A DNA stretch of 64,000 bases, from NCBI GenBank assembly GCA_026936335.1, contig JAPMXV010000042.1, positions 558,001 to 622,000 on the forward strand, written 5' to 3'. The stretch comes from Mantamonas sphyraenae. Lineage: Eukaryota > CRuMs > Mantamonadidae. Below, one piece after another: positions 30,006-41,192 of the stretch (positions are counted from its first letter, which is position 1; each line of letters begins with the position of its first letter). The position numbers and the translations under genes are program-made. A model generated the notes under the pieces. The model was not told where the DNA came from. It searched no databases and worked only from the letters and a program-made list of their open reading frames with translations.

Positions 30006-33000
30006 TCACATGTAGCTCCTGATCTCTTCGCCCAAGAACCCTTCGATTTTGCCGCACACCACATGCGTCTTCTTCTCCACCTCGTCGTGTCCATCCTCCA
30101 TGAGCTCCGCCAGGAAACCAATCGAATCCGGCAGCAGCACCAGAAACTCCTCTCCCAGCAAACGGTACCACTCTTCCACCACACGCAGCGCCGCCAGCCG
30201 CACGCGCCAGTCCTCCGATCGCGTCTCCATAAGCACCTTGTAGTTCAGACCCTTCCACAGTTCGTCGTGGCCCGCAGCCACTGCCAATTGGCCCAGACAC
30301 TCCACAAGCACGTCCACGCGACGCTCGTACTCGCCGCTCTCCACATCGTACGCGGGCTGCACTGCAAGCTGGCTCACCAGCGCCTCCGACAGCGCCTCCA
30401 TACGCTCCTCGTTCACCACGTCGCTCTCCTTGTCGTATCGGAAGCACAGCAGCAGCGAACGCACAATGCTGCCCCAGAGCGACTTTTGCTGCTCCACCTG
30501 CCGCTTGCGCTTCGAGGCGTTCTTGCTGCGCCCGCCATACACAAGTTCTTCTGCCCCGGCAAACATTTTCAGCAACGTCATTTGCTGCTCCACCACCTGG
30601 TGGAAGTATCCCACAAAGATGCTCTTCAGGCGCTCCGCCAGCGCCTCCACCACCTTGTAGAACATCACCAGACGTGCAAAGTTGACATCCTCCATACTGT
30701 GCACCTGCGCCCACTCGCACAGCCGCAGAAACTGCGGGCGGAACAGATTCTCGTTCAACTTCATGCACAATTGCAGGTATGCCTGGATCATGCGCTCTTC
30801 CACCGCATCCACCACGTCGCTTCCCACTCGTTTCTGGAACTCCTTGCGCAGGTCAAATGCACTCAACAGGAACTGCATGATCACTTCGTGGTAGCTCTTG
30901 ACTCCCGCCCTGTCCAGCTGTGCTGCCACCTTGCCCAGCAGATCAAACAGCGTACACAGTGCCACCTGCGCGCCGCTCTTGGCCGCAGGGACATACTGCG
31001 AAAACAGCGCCGGCAACAACGTACGCGGCTCCACCTGGTGCACCACCAGCTCCAGCACACTCTGGACCTTGTTGCGTACCTCGGCCCCGTGCTCCGCAAA
31101 CCTTGCATGCAGCAGCGCGTGGTGGCTCAGCAGCGGTTCCAGATACGGCTGCACAAACGCAGCCAGCCGAGCCATCACCACCTCCAAGCACGCCAACGCA
31201 GCCACCGTCAGCTCGTCGCTCTCCGCTTCGTCGCCCAGCACACGTACCACACCAGCCATCACCTCGGTCAGCCCGCCGATGCAGTATTTCACCTGCAGCT
31301 CTGCAAACAGACTCGCCACACACAGAAACGCCGCCTCCTTGCGAGCCGGCCCCTGCGTGTGACCCAATTGCTCCACCACAACCGGAATCAGCGTCGCAAA
31401 CACAGGCGGCACATCCGCGGCAAACACACGGGTCAACACCTCCAGCGTCACCAACACCTCTACCACTTCCTCCTCCTCGGCCTCGGGCGCACGCACAAGC
31501 TCCACCAAGCGCGGGATGATGCCTACACACTCCTGGATCTCTGCCTCGTCCAACTGTCCCTTGAACTGTTCGATGCGTGCGTTGAACATGCCGATGGCTC
31601 TGTGGCGCAGCACCTGTGCGGGATCGCTGATCACCTTGTGGATGGCACTCACAAAGCCCTGCACAGAGAACAACTGGTTCACCTGCCTCAGCGCTTCGTA
31701 GCTGCGGTTCACAAGCGACCCGCTTCCCAGCGCACTGCCCTGGTTTGCAATCACAAACAGCTGCTGCATGATCAAATGCAGCCACGCTTGCAGCTCGTTC
31801 TCGATGCGTTGCTCCTGCTTCTCTTCTTGCAGGCGCGACAGAAGCGACGTGCTGCTCAGCTGGCCGCTGATGAAATCCAGTGTGATGGCACTCCTGTACA
31901 AGCTGCGTGGTCTTGGTACTGCTGCTGCTGCTGCTTCCGTTGTCGTTGCGTCGCACAGCCTTGGTCAGTGCCCGGCTCATGTCCTCCACCAGCTGCAGCA
32001 TCATCAGCATCATGTCCAGACCAGCGTACTCCTGGCCTAGCTTGTATGCAAACTGAACCGTCGCCCTGTGGATGGCCTGTACCTCGCGGTGGCCGTGCAG
32101 CAGCGCACGGAACACAATGTGCATCTTGGTGCTGGTCAGCACCTCCACGAGCACCTTGAAGATTTGCATACGTCTGTGGGCCGCAATCTGCGGAAACTCC
32201 TCCACAAACACATCCACCAGTGCGGCCATGCGCTCCACGCTCCCAGCCACCAGTGGCGGTGCAATCGAGCGGATGGCTCGTTCCATCGCCTGCATGGAGT
32301 ACTCGTCTGTCGCTTGCAGTGTCGTGCTGCCCAGATATGTCAGCACGCCCAGCACACTGTCCAGAACCGTCTCGCCAAGCACATCTGCGAGCGAGCCCAA
32401 CAGCAGCAGTGCTGCGTTGTGCGTCTGCGGGTTGTCGCTTGTGCGGATGCACTGCACGACTGCCTCCACATCAAACAGCGCCTGGTACCTGCTGTTGTCT
32501 GCCGTTTCCGACTTGGTCCTCTGCTTCTTGCTGCTGCTCTTCGTTTTCTTGCTGCTTCTTCGCTTGCCCACACGCTGTCGCTTGCTTTCCTCGCCAGCTT
32601 CCTCTGCCTCCTTGTCGTCCTCGTCGTCTTCGTCATCCACAAACCCGTCGCCAGCATTGGCTGCAGCTGCCTCGCTGGCGGCCATGCTTGCCGCTGCGTC
32701 CTCTCGCTTCATCAGCATCAGCACGCGCGACAGACTGTTCAGCAGCAGCTGCTTGAGGTATTCCTTACGTTGGTTGTCCATCAGGCCGGCAAGGTTGTTG
32801 AACAGCGGCTCCACAAGCAGACTGGGCTCGTCCACAAGGTCCATGTTCTGCAAGATCTCCAGAGCCACCACGCTGCGCTCCTGTGCCCCGATCAGCACAT
32901 CCAGCATCAGGTTTGCGTGCACACGCACTCGCCTCAGCAGCATGCGTGCCTGTCCCTTGAGCGGCGATGCAGCGCTGGCGTCGCACAGCACCGCAAACAA

Positions 33001-36000
33001 TTCATCCACAACCGACGCTTGGCTGGGCCTCTCCAGCGCTGCGAACCACTCACGAGTGCAGCGGCGCAGCAAGAGCTCGCCCCACACGCCACGAACGCCT
33101 GCCACGACGTCTCTCCACAGTGCAAAGGCGTCCACCGAGCTGTTGGCCGCAAACAGGCTTGCACCCTCTTCGTTCACCAGCCGCTCCAGCATCATGGTCA
33201 CCGCACGCCTGTTCCACGCATGGTCGCCCTCTCCACCCTGTGCTACGCCCGCCAAGTGCTCACGCAGGCTGTCCACACACAAGGCCAGCGTGTGTGCACG
33301 TGTGTTGGTGCCACGCAGTGCAAACCGCAGTAGCGTACGCCTCAGTTCCGCGTCCCGTGTCTCGGCCAGCGCCAATCCCACCAGCATGGCATGCAGCGAC
33401 TCCCATTGGCTCTGGGTGCAGCTCTTGCTCCAGCGACCCACAACCTTGAGCGCAAAGCCGTTGTCCTCCAGCATGGCATGGCTGGACTCGGCCAGCACAG
33501 ACAGCAACTGCGCCAGTGTATCCGCTTCGGTGCCTCCCGTCGCCGTCTGCATGCCCTTGCGCACACGCAACCTCTCAAATGGCAGTGCAGCCGCACTGCC
33601 TTTGGCCTTGCGCTTGCCTCCCTTGCCGCCGGCTGCACCATTCTCTGCGTCCACCAGACTCGAGAGCAGCCGCACGGTGGTCAGGGCGCCGTGTCGTACC
33701 ACCTTTTCATCGTCGACCAGGCAGTGCAGGACGTGCCCCATCACCCACTGCACCTGCTGAGCCGCACCTGCGCCCAGCTCTTTGGCCAGAGCTTCCACCA
33801 TCATGTTGAACAGTGCCAGCGCGCGCACGCGCACGTACAGACTGCCCTTGGCCAGGCATGCCTCGTCCAGCAGGAACTGCAGGCTGCGATCGCCCAGCCG
33901 CTTTCCCAGCAACGTCGCCACGCACTTGTCCAGCGCATGGGCCACGCCTGTGCCCAGCGTGTGCTTCTGCAACGCAAAAACCTGCCTGTACAGCGCCTCG
34001 CCCTCGTCATCCTGCTTGTCCACAGCTCTCCCTTCCCTTAGAATATGTTCCAGTGCGTACACGCACACACCCAACACAGCTGCCATGTCCACCGGCGCCC
34101 CCTTGCGCGTAGCAAACACGTTCAGGTCCATCGCCTGCCAGTCGTCGTCACCAAACTGCACCATGTGACTCAGCGAGGCCGTACTGCTGCTACTGCTGCT
34201 GCTGCTGCTGCTGCCCTTCTTGCTGTTGACCAACAGGGGCAAAACGTTGTGCAGTGCCTGCAGCAGCGTTTGCAACGAGGCGGCCGACCCGTCATGAGCA
34301 AGGGACAGCACACCCAATCCCAGGGCCACCAGCGCGTGTTGGTTGTCCAGCGTCTGTTGCATTTGGCCACAGCATGCACTCAGCACGGCCTGCATGTGTT
34401 CCTGGCCCTCGCGGCCTTCTTTGGCCAGCTTCTTGCTCCACGAGGCCACCACCTGCTCGTGAGATGAGCCCTTCAGGCCCAGTGCCCCCAGGGCCTTCTT
34501 GCGCATGGTCTCACTGTTCACGTTGTTCTGTACAGAGCAAGCGAGCAGCGAAGGCACCACGCTTGCGTCGCCTGCCTCGGCCAGGGTGGCCAGTGCCTCG
34601 ATGCCCACCACAGCCGCATCCTCGTCCGCGAGTGCCCACGTATGCTTGTGTGGCAGACAACGTGCAGCTGCAGTCACCACTGCCCGTCTGCCTGCAAGCT
34701 CGTGCACGTTGGGAAACTGCAGAGCCGCAGCAACCACTCGAAGCTCCTCATCGGCCAGTCTGTTGCGCAGCGAATGCTTCACAAACTCCTGGTCCACACC
34801 TTCGCTGTCCACCACCTTGCTCAGCTGCTCCAAGCCCACCAAACGCATATCCACGTCCGGGTTCTCGATGGCCATAAACAGGGTGGTGTCGCTGTCGGGC
34901 AGCACCTGGTGCCGCGTTCCGCTTCCTCGCTCTCGGCTGCTGCTTCCAAACACGCGGCCCATCAGCTTAACCATCAGCTTGCTCTTGCCCTTTTCCTTCA
35001 TGTGCTTGGCAAGGATGGCATCCACTTCCTGCGGGTAGCGCTGCTCCAGCGTACGCACAAGCATGGCCACTGCGTTGGTTTCCTCTCCGTCCTCCTCGTC
35101 GTCGTTGTTCGCTGCATCGTCGTCGTCGTCTTCGTCGTCATCGTCGTCGTCATCGTTTGCTCGGCGTGTGTCCTTGACAAACTGAGCGATGGCACGTTCT
35201 GTGATTGCGGCCACGTGTCGCTCAATGGGCACGTTCTGTACAAAGCTGCGCACCAGCTTGGCTGTCTGCACGCCGCCGTCTTCCAGCAGACGCTGAACAA
35301 AGAGATCGACAAAGGCACCCAGCTCGTAGCGCTCTCCCAGCCTGGCCAGGGTTTCCACCAGCAGCGGGTGTTCCTTCAGCGCACCGTAAGCGGCAGGCGG
35401 CAGAGTGCCCAGCGCCTGCTTGTGTGTGGCACACACGTGCACCAAGCAGCTCAGCATGGGCCCAAACACTGTGTCGTGTTGGCCATTCTCTGCGGCAGCC
35501 TCCACGAGAGGGGCGACCAGCTTCTTGTTGAGGCTGGTGACCGACACCAGCTGCGTCACAATGAGCAGCGATGCAATCTGGGGTTACGCACGCACACAAA
35601 CGCAGAGCCATGCGTAGACAGGCAGGTGTCCGGTGTCCGGTGTCAGGGTGCTGGGCTTGTGTGTGTCTCTTCCATAGGCGGTGGGCGGTGGGATCGAAAA
35701 AGAAAAACACAGACACATATTCCTTCCCACACGGTTGCACTCTGCTGCCAAACGCTGCAGCATTGGTCAGAAGTGTAATTTTTTTGTGTTGGAAAATTGT
35801 CGAAACTAGTTCTCAACAGTGTGGTGATGGCCACTTGAGAGAGCTGGGTAGAGCAGTTCCAATCGTCATTCCAATGCACAAAAGCGTTTTCACAGAGGCA
35901 ACCGCGGCCATGCACTTCTCTCTCCACATGCACACCCACACACCATACGAAGGGCAATTTGGGGCGCTCACCTGGTACTCTTTCCATCTGCTCTCGAGAC

Positions 36001-36970
36001 CATGTGAAACATAGGGCAGGAGGCGCTTCAGGTTGCTCTCGTTCACTTGCGACCGAACGATTTGCAACACCACCGTTGTGAAGAAGGCCAGCGCTGTAGC
36101 GTTGAACGTGTTTGCCTGCACACAGCGTGCAGGCAGCTCACCCACAAACGCAAGCAGTGCGGGATCGCGTGCAGCACGTTCTGCCAACGTGTCCTTGTGC
36201 ACAGGCTTGCCTTGCTTCTTGTGTGCCTTGAGAAAGGCAAACACGGTGTCGCTGCACACGGGCACGGGAGGGCACGCAGACTGTGTTAGTGTCACTGGAC
36301 CGAGCCAAGTGCGTGTGGGCCCTGTCACCACTCGTCTTGTCGGGGTTCAGACTTACTCGAGCTTCACGAGGCGCAGCATGCGTGCAAAGTGTGTGGTTTG
36401 GTGGTATGGCAGGATGCACATCATCAGCGAGTCAACATTGAACTCGTGGACCCTGCGTGAACCGAGAAGGCAAATTGTGCGGGCAGCAAGGTGCGCATGG
36501 GATGGTGAGCGTGAAAAGCGAAAAATCCGGCGGACGGGCTTTGATGAACATGCGGAAAAAGCGGCGCTGGTACGGGCGAGAGCTTACCTGTACTTGCGGA
36601 CAAGGTACTCAAGCACCTTGTGGGCAGGTTTGGTCAGAAAGTGGGGAGAAAGGAGCATGAGGAGGGTGTGTAGATGCTCATCCAGCACTTTGTTGTCGTC
36701 GGCCGTCTGCATGTGTCGTCCGGGTTGTTCCTTCCAGCTCGCGCTGAGGATGCCCTTGTGCTGTTTGCTGAATCGCGAGTCCATGCTCTGCAATTCCTGC
36801 AAACCATTGACACACAGGCTGTGCAGCGTGTCCAGATCGATCTGCGCCGCCTGCTTGGCATCAAACAGGAACGACGCCTTGCTCAGAGCGGCATCTGCCG
36901 TCACCGCTCCCTTCAACGCCGTGTTCTTGGCCGCCAACTTGGCCAACTGTGCCCCGAGACTCGTGCTCAT
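30006..36970 (-). CDS. HEATR1: U3 snoRNP / small-subunit processome protein UTP10/HEATR1 (about 2,108 aa, one frame break)
   Basis: This large HEAT-repeat nucleolar protein acts in Pol I transcription and 18S rRNA maturation. Four exons on the minus strand: 36970-36588, 36452-36357, 36251-35972 and 35577-30006. The N terminus (MSTSLGAQLAKLAAKN) and YLVRKYR-VHEFNVDSLMMCIL match the family's N-terminal domain. HEAT repeats fill the centre, and the C terminus (LLPDSIGFLAELMEDGHDEV and the end GEEIRSYM) is diagnostic. Insertions include an acidic D/E run (~300), poly-Ser tracts and a Lys-rich block near 32,500-32,620. The frame changes once near 31,899 (+1, just after CAG CTT and beside a short AGC repeat); both flanking frames carry conserved sequence (AYKLGQEYAGLDMMLMML before, SAITLDFISGQLSSTSLLSR after). 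No canonical intron fits, so an indel is likely. Confidence 0.93.
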
Positions 36971-37599
36971 GGTTCGTGCTCTTGTCTGTGTCGAGACGTG
37001 GGGAACAGGTTGTGTTTGCGGACGCGCCGCAGCCCAGTCGCCACCAGCCCAACCAATTCCGCAATGTAGGTGAAACGTGATGAACCTGATGCATGCTCTT
37101 TGTAGCGCCTGAAGCCGGCCATGAAAGGCGTTCGACTGCCTTGGGTGCACCTGCAGCCCATTCCCTTGTGTCCCGCACTGTGAAGCCCAGCGTGCTCGAA
37201 TTGGTCCCGTGCTCACACCCACCGCAGGAAGTAAGCCCCTACCCACAGCCCACACAGCACAGTGCAGCTTCCGGACCAGACCTCATGCACGGAACCGCGG
37301 GTACACTCCTCCCAGGGCGCATGGCTGTGTGCATGTGTGTCGTGTGATCGAGTAGGCGTCTGCCAACGGCCCCGAGCGGCGCATGCGCCGCTTCGTCGCC
37401 CTCTTTGCAGACGCTGCTTCTTCCGCGCTTGCACACCCTCGCGGCATCGACACACCGCATGCATGTGCACATGACCTGCACCTGTGGAGGGCACATGCGT
37501 TACACCGGGTCTCGGTCTGCGTCCACTTTGCATGGATGCGCACGTGCGCTCCAGCTGCTCATCTTGCCCTGCCTGCCGCTCACACATTTCGCCTCGCAG
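36971..37599. other. Region upstream of eL24 exon 2; initiator exon not resolved
   Basis: 629 nt between the UTP10 start codon (minus) and the first certain eL24 exon (plus). It should contain both promoters and the missing first eL24 exon. No ATG directly followed by a good donor in the required phase was found. An in-frame ATG at 37532 could initiate eL24 without splicing, adding about 22 residues (MDAHVRSSCSSC...). No other gene seen. Confidence 0.45.
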
Positions 37600-38333
37600 G
37601 ACCACCGCCTGTATTTTCTCTGGTTTGAAGATCTACCCCGGACACGGCGTCCGCTACATCCGTGGTGACAGCAAGGTGCGTTCCCTTTGAGTGCTCCTTC
37701 ATCTGCCCTCGGTGCACGTCACGTGTGCCTTTGCACCCCGTGCTCGCATGCGCCGACTCCACTCCCGCTTTTTTCTCTCCACGTTTGCCCGCCCCGCTGC
37801 CGCTGACATGGCCATCTCCTCGCCTCGCGCCTGCTCTCTCTGCACGCAGACCTTTGTGTTCATCAACGGCAAGGCCGAATCGCTGTTTCATCAGCGCAAG
37901 AACCCGCGCAAGAGTGAGTTGATTTTGTCCGGCTCAATTGCTCTCGCGTCGCATGCGCCGGCATCGACGCCCGGCCAGCGCCCTGCACCGAATGCGCCCA
38001 TTCCACACACACACACACACGCTCACACAGCGCCCACCCTCTGCACTCGCCCAAACTACAGTCGCGTGGACCACGTACTACCGCATCACCCACAAGAAGG
38101 GAGAGGCCGAGTCCACCACCAAGCGCCGCACGCGCCGTACCCGCAAGTTTGAGCGTGCCATCGTCGGTGACACCCTGGAGCAGATCCGTGCCAAGCAGGA
38201 GCAGACCCCGGCCGTGCGCAAGGCCCAGCGCGACAGCGCCATCCGTGCCCTGAAGGAGAAGAACAAGAAGGCCGGCAAGAAGAAGGGCGGCAACCGCCAG
38301 GCTCGCCGCAAGGCTTCCCAGAAGGCCAACTAA
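37600..38333 (+). CDS. RPL24: 60S ribosomal protein eL24 (start exon unresolved)
   Basis: Exons 37600-37675, 37850-37913 and 38062-38333 join to read TTACIFSGLKIYPGHGVRYI, RGDSKTFVFINGKAESLFHQ, RKNPRKIAWTTYYRITHKKG, KRRTRRTRKFERAIVGDTLE and PAVRKAQRDSAIRALKE, ending in a Lys/Arg-rich tail. These are the eL24 zinc-ribbon-derived fold and basic extension, although the zinc cysteines are largely absent, as in eukaryotic eL24. Aligning with the human N terminus (MKVELCSFSGYKIYPGHG) implies that only the initiator Met and part of codon 2 are missing, so a tiny first exon is expected upstream of the CCTCGCAG acceptor at 37599. Its paralogue RLP24 lies 8 kb away. Confidence 0.92.
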
Positions 38334-38490
38334 GCGCCTTGTCCCTCGCTTTTTGATTGCAAATCAAAACTGTTCACGGTGTCCACCAATCCATCTCCAT
38401 GTGCCACCACTTGTCTTGTTCCGCACAGCAATTGTGGCTCTCCGTCTCGACCAACCCGACGTGTACTTTTCTCCCCCCCCCACCTCCCCA

Positions 38491-41149
38491 ATGAGCAGCT
38501 CCATGTCCTCGCCTCGTCGGAGGAAACCCGACAAGCTGGGTTCCACCACACGTCGGCACTCCTTCCGCACCCGTGACCTTGATAGCAGCTCTCTCGGCGA
38601 CCGGAGCGAAACCTCGCACGCGTCCTTTGCCTCAGGCTCCTCCACTTCCTCCAGGGGCGTCCGCAGGTCTTCCTTTGGTCGCACACGTTCCTTGGGCTCC
38701 ATTTCGTTCGAACAGTACCTGCGGCCAGACGCACGGGCTGCCTCTGCCGGCGCCGTCGACGCTGCCGAGGCCGTGCGTGCCCTCGAACGCGACGTCCAGC
38801 GCATCATCAACGAAGACCTCCAGTGCACCAACGACCTCGTCCGTAGTGCTGCGTGGAGTCCTTATACCCTCCACTTTGTCAACAGCACCCTCGAGCGCCT
38901 CTTTCGTCACTACCACCTCCACAAACACCCTCGCCAAACGCGCCAAGGCCTCACACTTTTCGCCTCGCTCCTGGCTCTGTTTACCCTCCTCTCCTACCTT
39001 GTGCACACCCTCAACCCGTTTGGTACACCCACACATGCTGTGTTTCACCTTCCGGACACCGTCACCGTCGCTGGCGCCCTCGCTGTTCCGGCTCTTGTCT
39101 TTCTGTGCAACGTGGCTGCTCCCGTAGGTTTCGCTCCCCTCCCACGCCCTCCCTGCCCCTTGTCCACACCACTCACACCCGTCCAACCCTTTTCGTCCCT
39201 TGCGCCTGTCCCATCTCCATCGCTTTGCCCGCCTTGCTGTGCCTGCCGCTGCCTGCTTGCTACTCTCCTGCCCGTTGTGCAGAGCTTTGTCCAGCATGTC
39301 CTTGCCTTCCTTGTCCTCGGCTCCGCAGCCCTCCTCTACCGCTGCTGCCACGACACCACCGCCACGGGCATCCTCGTCCTCCTTCTCGCCACGTTGCCCA
39401 CCCTGGCACACGTGTGCTTCCGCCCCTACGCCATCTCCTGCGCCCTCACCCTTGTATATTTCCTCGCTGTCAACCCGCTCGTCAACGAGTTGGCCCTTTT
39501 CAACCTCACCCAACTCTGCTTGGCCACCCTCATCTTTTGCCTCGTCGCCTACCGCAACGAGTACCACTCTCGCCGCACCTTTCTCTTCTCCCTTACCCTC
39601 GAACACGAACACTCCCGCCTGCGAGGCTTGCTGGGCGAAGCTGCCGACGACGACGACGGCCCCACAGTGCATGCACCCATCGAAACCGTGCGCGAAACAC
39701 TCAGTGCCATCATTGAGGAGGACACAAATCTGGCTCAAAGCAGCAAGGACCGTCTCGACGCCGTGTTTTCCATCCTGGCTGACAAGGAGAACATCTACAG
39801 GCCCGACCTCCGCTCCACCCTGTCTCAGGCTCGCCAGAACCTGACCATAGACGCAGACACGCGCAGTTGGCTCATGAGTGAGCTGGGTCCTCGTCCAGAG
39901 ATCAACTCTCCCAGCGCAACCCCACTGGGAACGGACGACCGTCCCGTTTCGCCTCCGTACGTTGCCTTCTCCCTGGCCCATTCTCTTCTGCCCGTCGATT
40001 TTCCTGCCTGCCTGTGCAGCCCTCACTCACTCTGTGCTTTGCTTTCCCACGATCGGTTATCACTCGGCTGCAGTCGTCTGCTGCGCTCCGGATCCAGGCT
40101 TGGGTTGGATTTGTCGTCCCTTCACGGCGACCAATTTCTCCATCTGCTGCCATCGGCGAGGCGCCACGACGTGCTGACACTCCTTGAAGAGGACACATAC
40201 AACAAGGATGTTTTCAAACTGGACAAGCTTACCGAAGGTAGGCCGCTGTACTTTGCAGCACGCTATCTTTTCCACAAGCACGGCTTTGTGGACGAGTTTG
40301 ACGTGCCCGAGACGCAGCTGCACAACTTTGTGTCGCAGATCGAAAAGGGATACCAGGACAATCCGTACCACAACAAAATCCACGCGGCTGACGTACTGCT
40401 GACCACGGACAACCTGCTGGTGCGGGAGTCGGTGGCCGAATGCCTGACTCCGCTGGATCACATGGCTGTCCTCGTGGCTGCCTGTGTGCACGACTACGAG
40501 CATCCAGGGCGCAACAATGGCTTTCTGGTAAAGACACGCGACGAGCTGGCCATGCGCTACAACGACAAGAGCCCGCTTGAGAACCATCACGTGGCTGCCG
40601 CCTGCTCTGTGCTTGCACAGCCCGAACACAGACATCTTTTGCAACCTGACCCGCGAGCAGGCTACGCGTGTGCGCCAACTCATGATTGCGCTGGTGCTGG
40701 CCACAGACATGGCCGAACACCTGGAGTATGTCAACAAGTTCCGCAATCGGACGCAGGGCACGTTCGACCCTGCCAACAACCGCAAGGACCTCCTCCTCCT
40801 CCTCAAGATGTGTATCAAGTGTGCCGACCTGTCCCATACATCCAAGAGCTACGAGCTGCACATCAACTGGGTCGACCGAGTGACCAACGAGTTTTACCTG
40901 CAGGGCGACGCAGAGATCGAGCTTGGCGTGCCTGTATCTCCCATGTGCGACCGTACCAAGCCCGCACCAGCAAAGTCGCAGGTGGGCTTCTTCGAGTTTG
41001 CCATCCTGCCCATGTTTGAGGCGCTGTCGGCGTTTGTGCCGCTGGACGACGCCCTAGAGCAGCTCGACGAAAACTATGCAATGTGGTTGGAGCGCAAAGA
41101 CGCGGAGGAGGGTCAGCAGGAACAGGTTGGAGGTGGAGATGAGCAGTAG
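38491..41149 (+). CDS. Six-TM cyclic-nucleotide phosphodiesterase (about 793 aa, one frame break)
   Basis: Exons 38491-39123, 39283-39956 and 40074-41149; both introns are multiples of three and stop-free. A Ser/Arg-rich N terminus (1-90) and a helical segment precede six hydrophobic spans (~155-330, for example LTLFASLLALFTLLSYLVHT and ILVLLLATLPTLAHVCF). A linker helix with HEHSRLRGLLGEA and acidic residues leads to a class I PDE catalytic domain: HNKIHAADVLLTTDNLL, HDYEHPGRNNGFL, ENHHVAAACSVL, IALVLATDMAEHLEYV, CADLSHTSK and QVGFFEFAILPMFEA. The metal-binding His/Asp residues (HNxxHA, HDxxHPG, ATDM, ADLSH) are present. The enzyme hydrolyses cAMP and/or cGMP; selectivity cannot be read. The frame shifts +1 near 40,624, between VLAQP and NTDIFCNLTREQ, where related PDEs are continuous. 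Confidence 0.92.
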
Positions 41150-41192
41150 ACACATCACATGAAGTACAGAATAGACGCCGCCTGTCTTTTGA

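Noticed and set aside
31903-31919. 17-nt micro-intron (GTACCAAGACCACGCAG) in UTP10
   Set aside because: Removing it gives the wrong phase, and all other introns in the window are about 70 nt or longer.
29994-32159. 721-codon plus-strand open frame
   Set aside because: Antisense shadow of the UTP10 C terminus, which is conserved on the minus strand.
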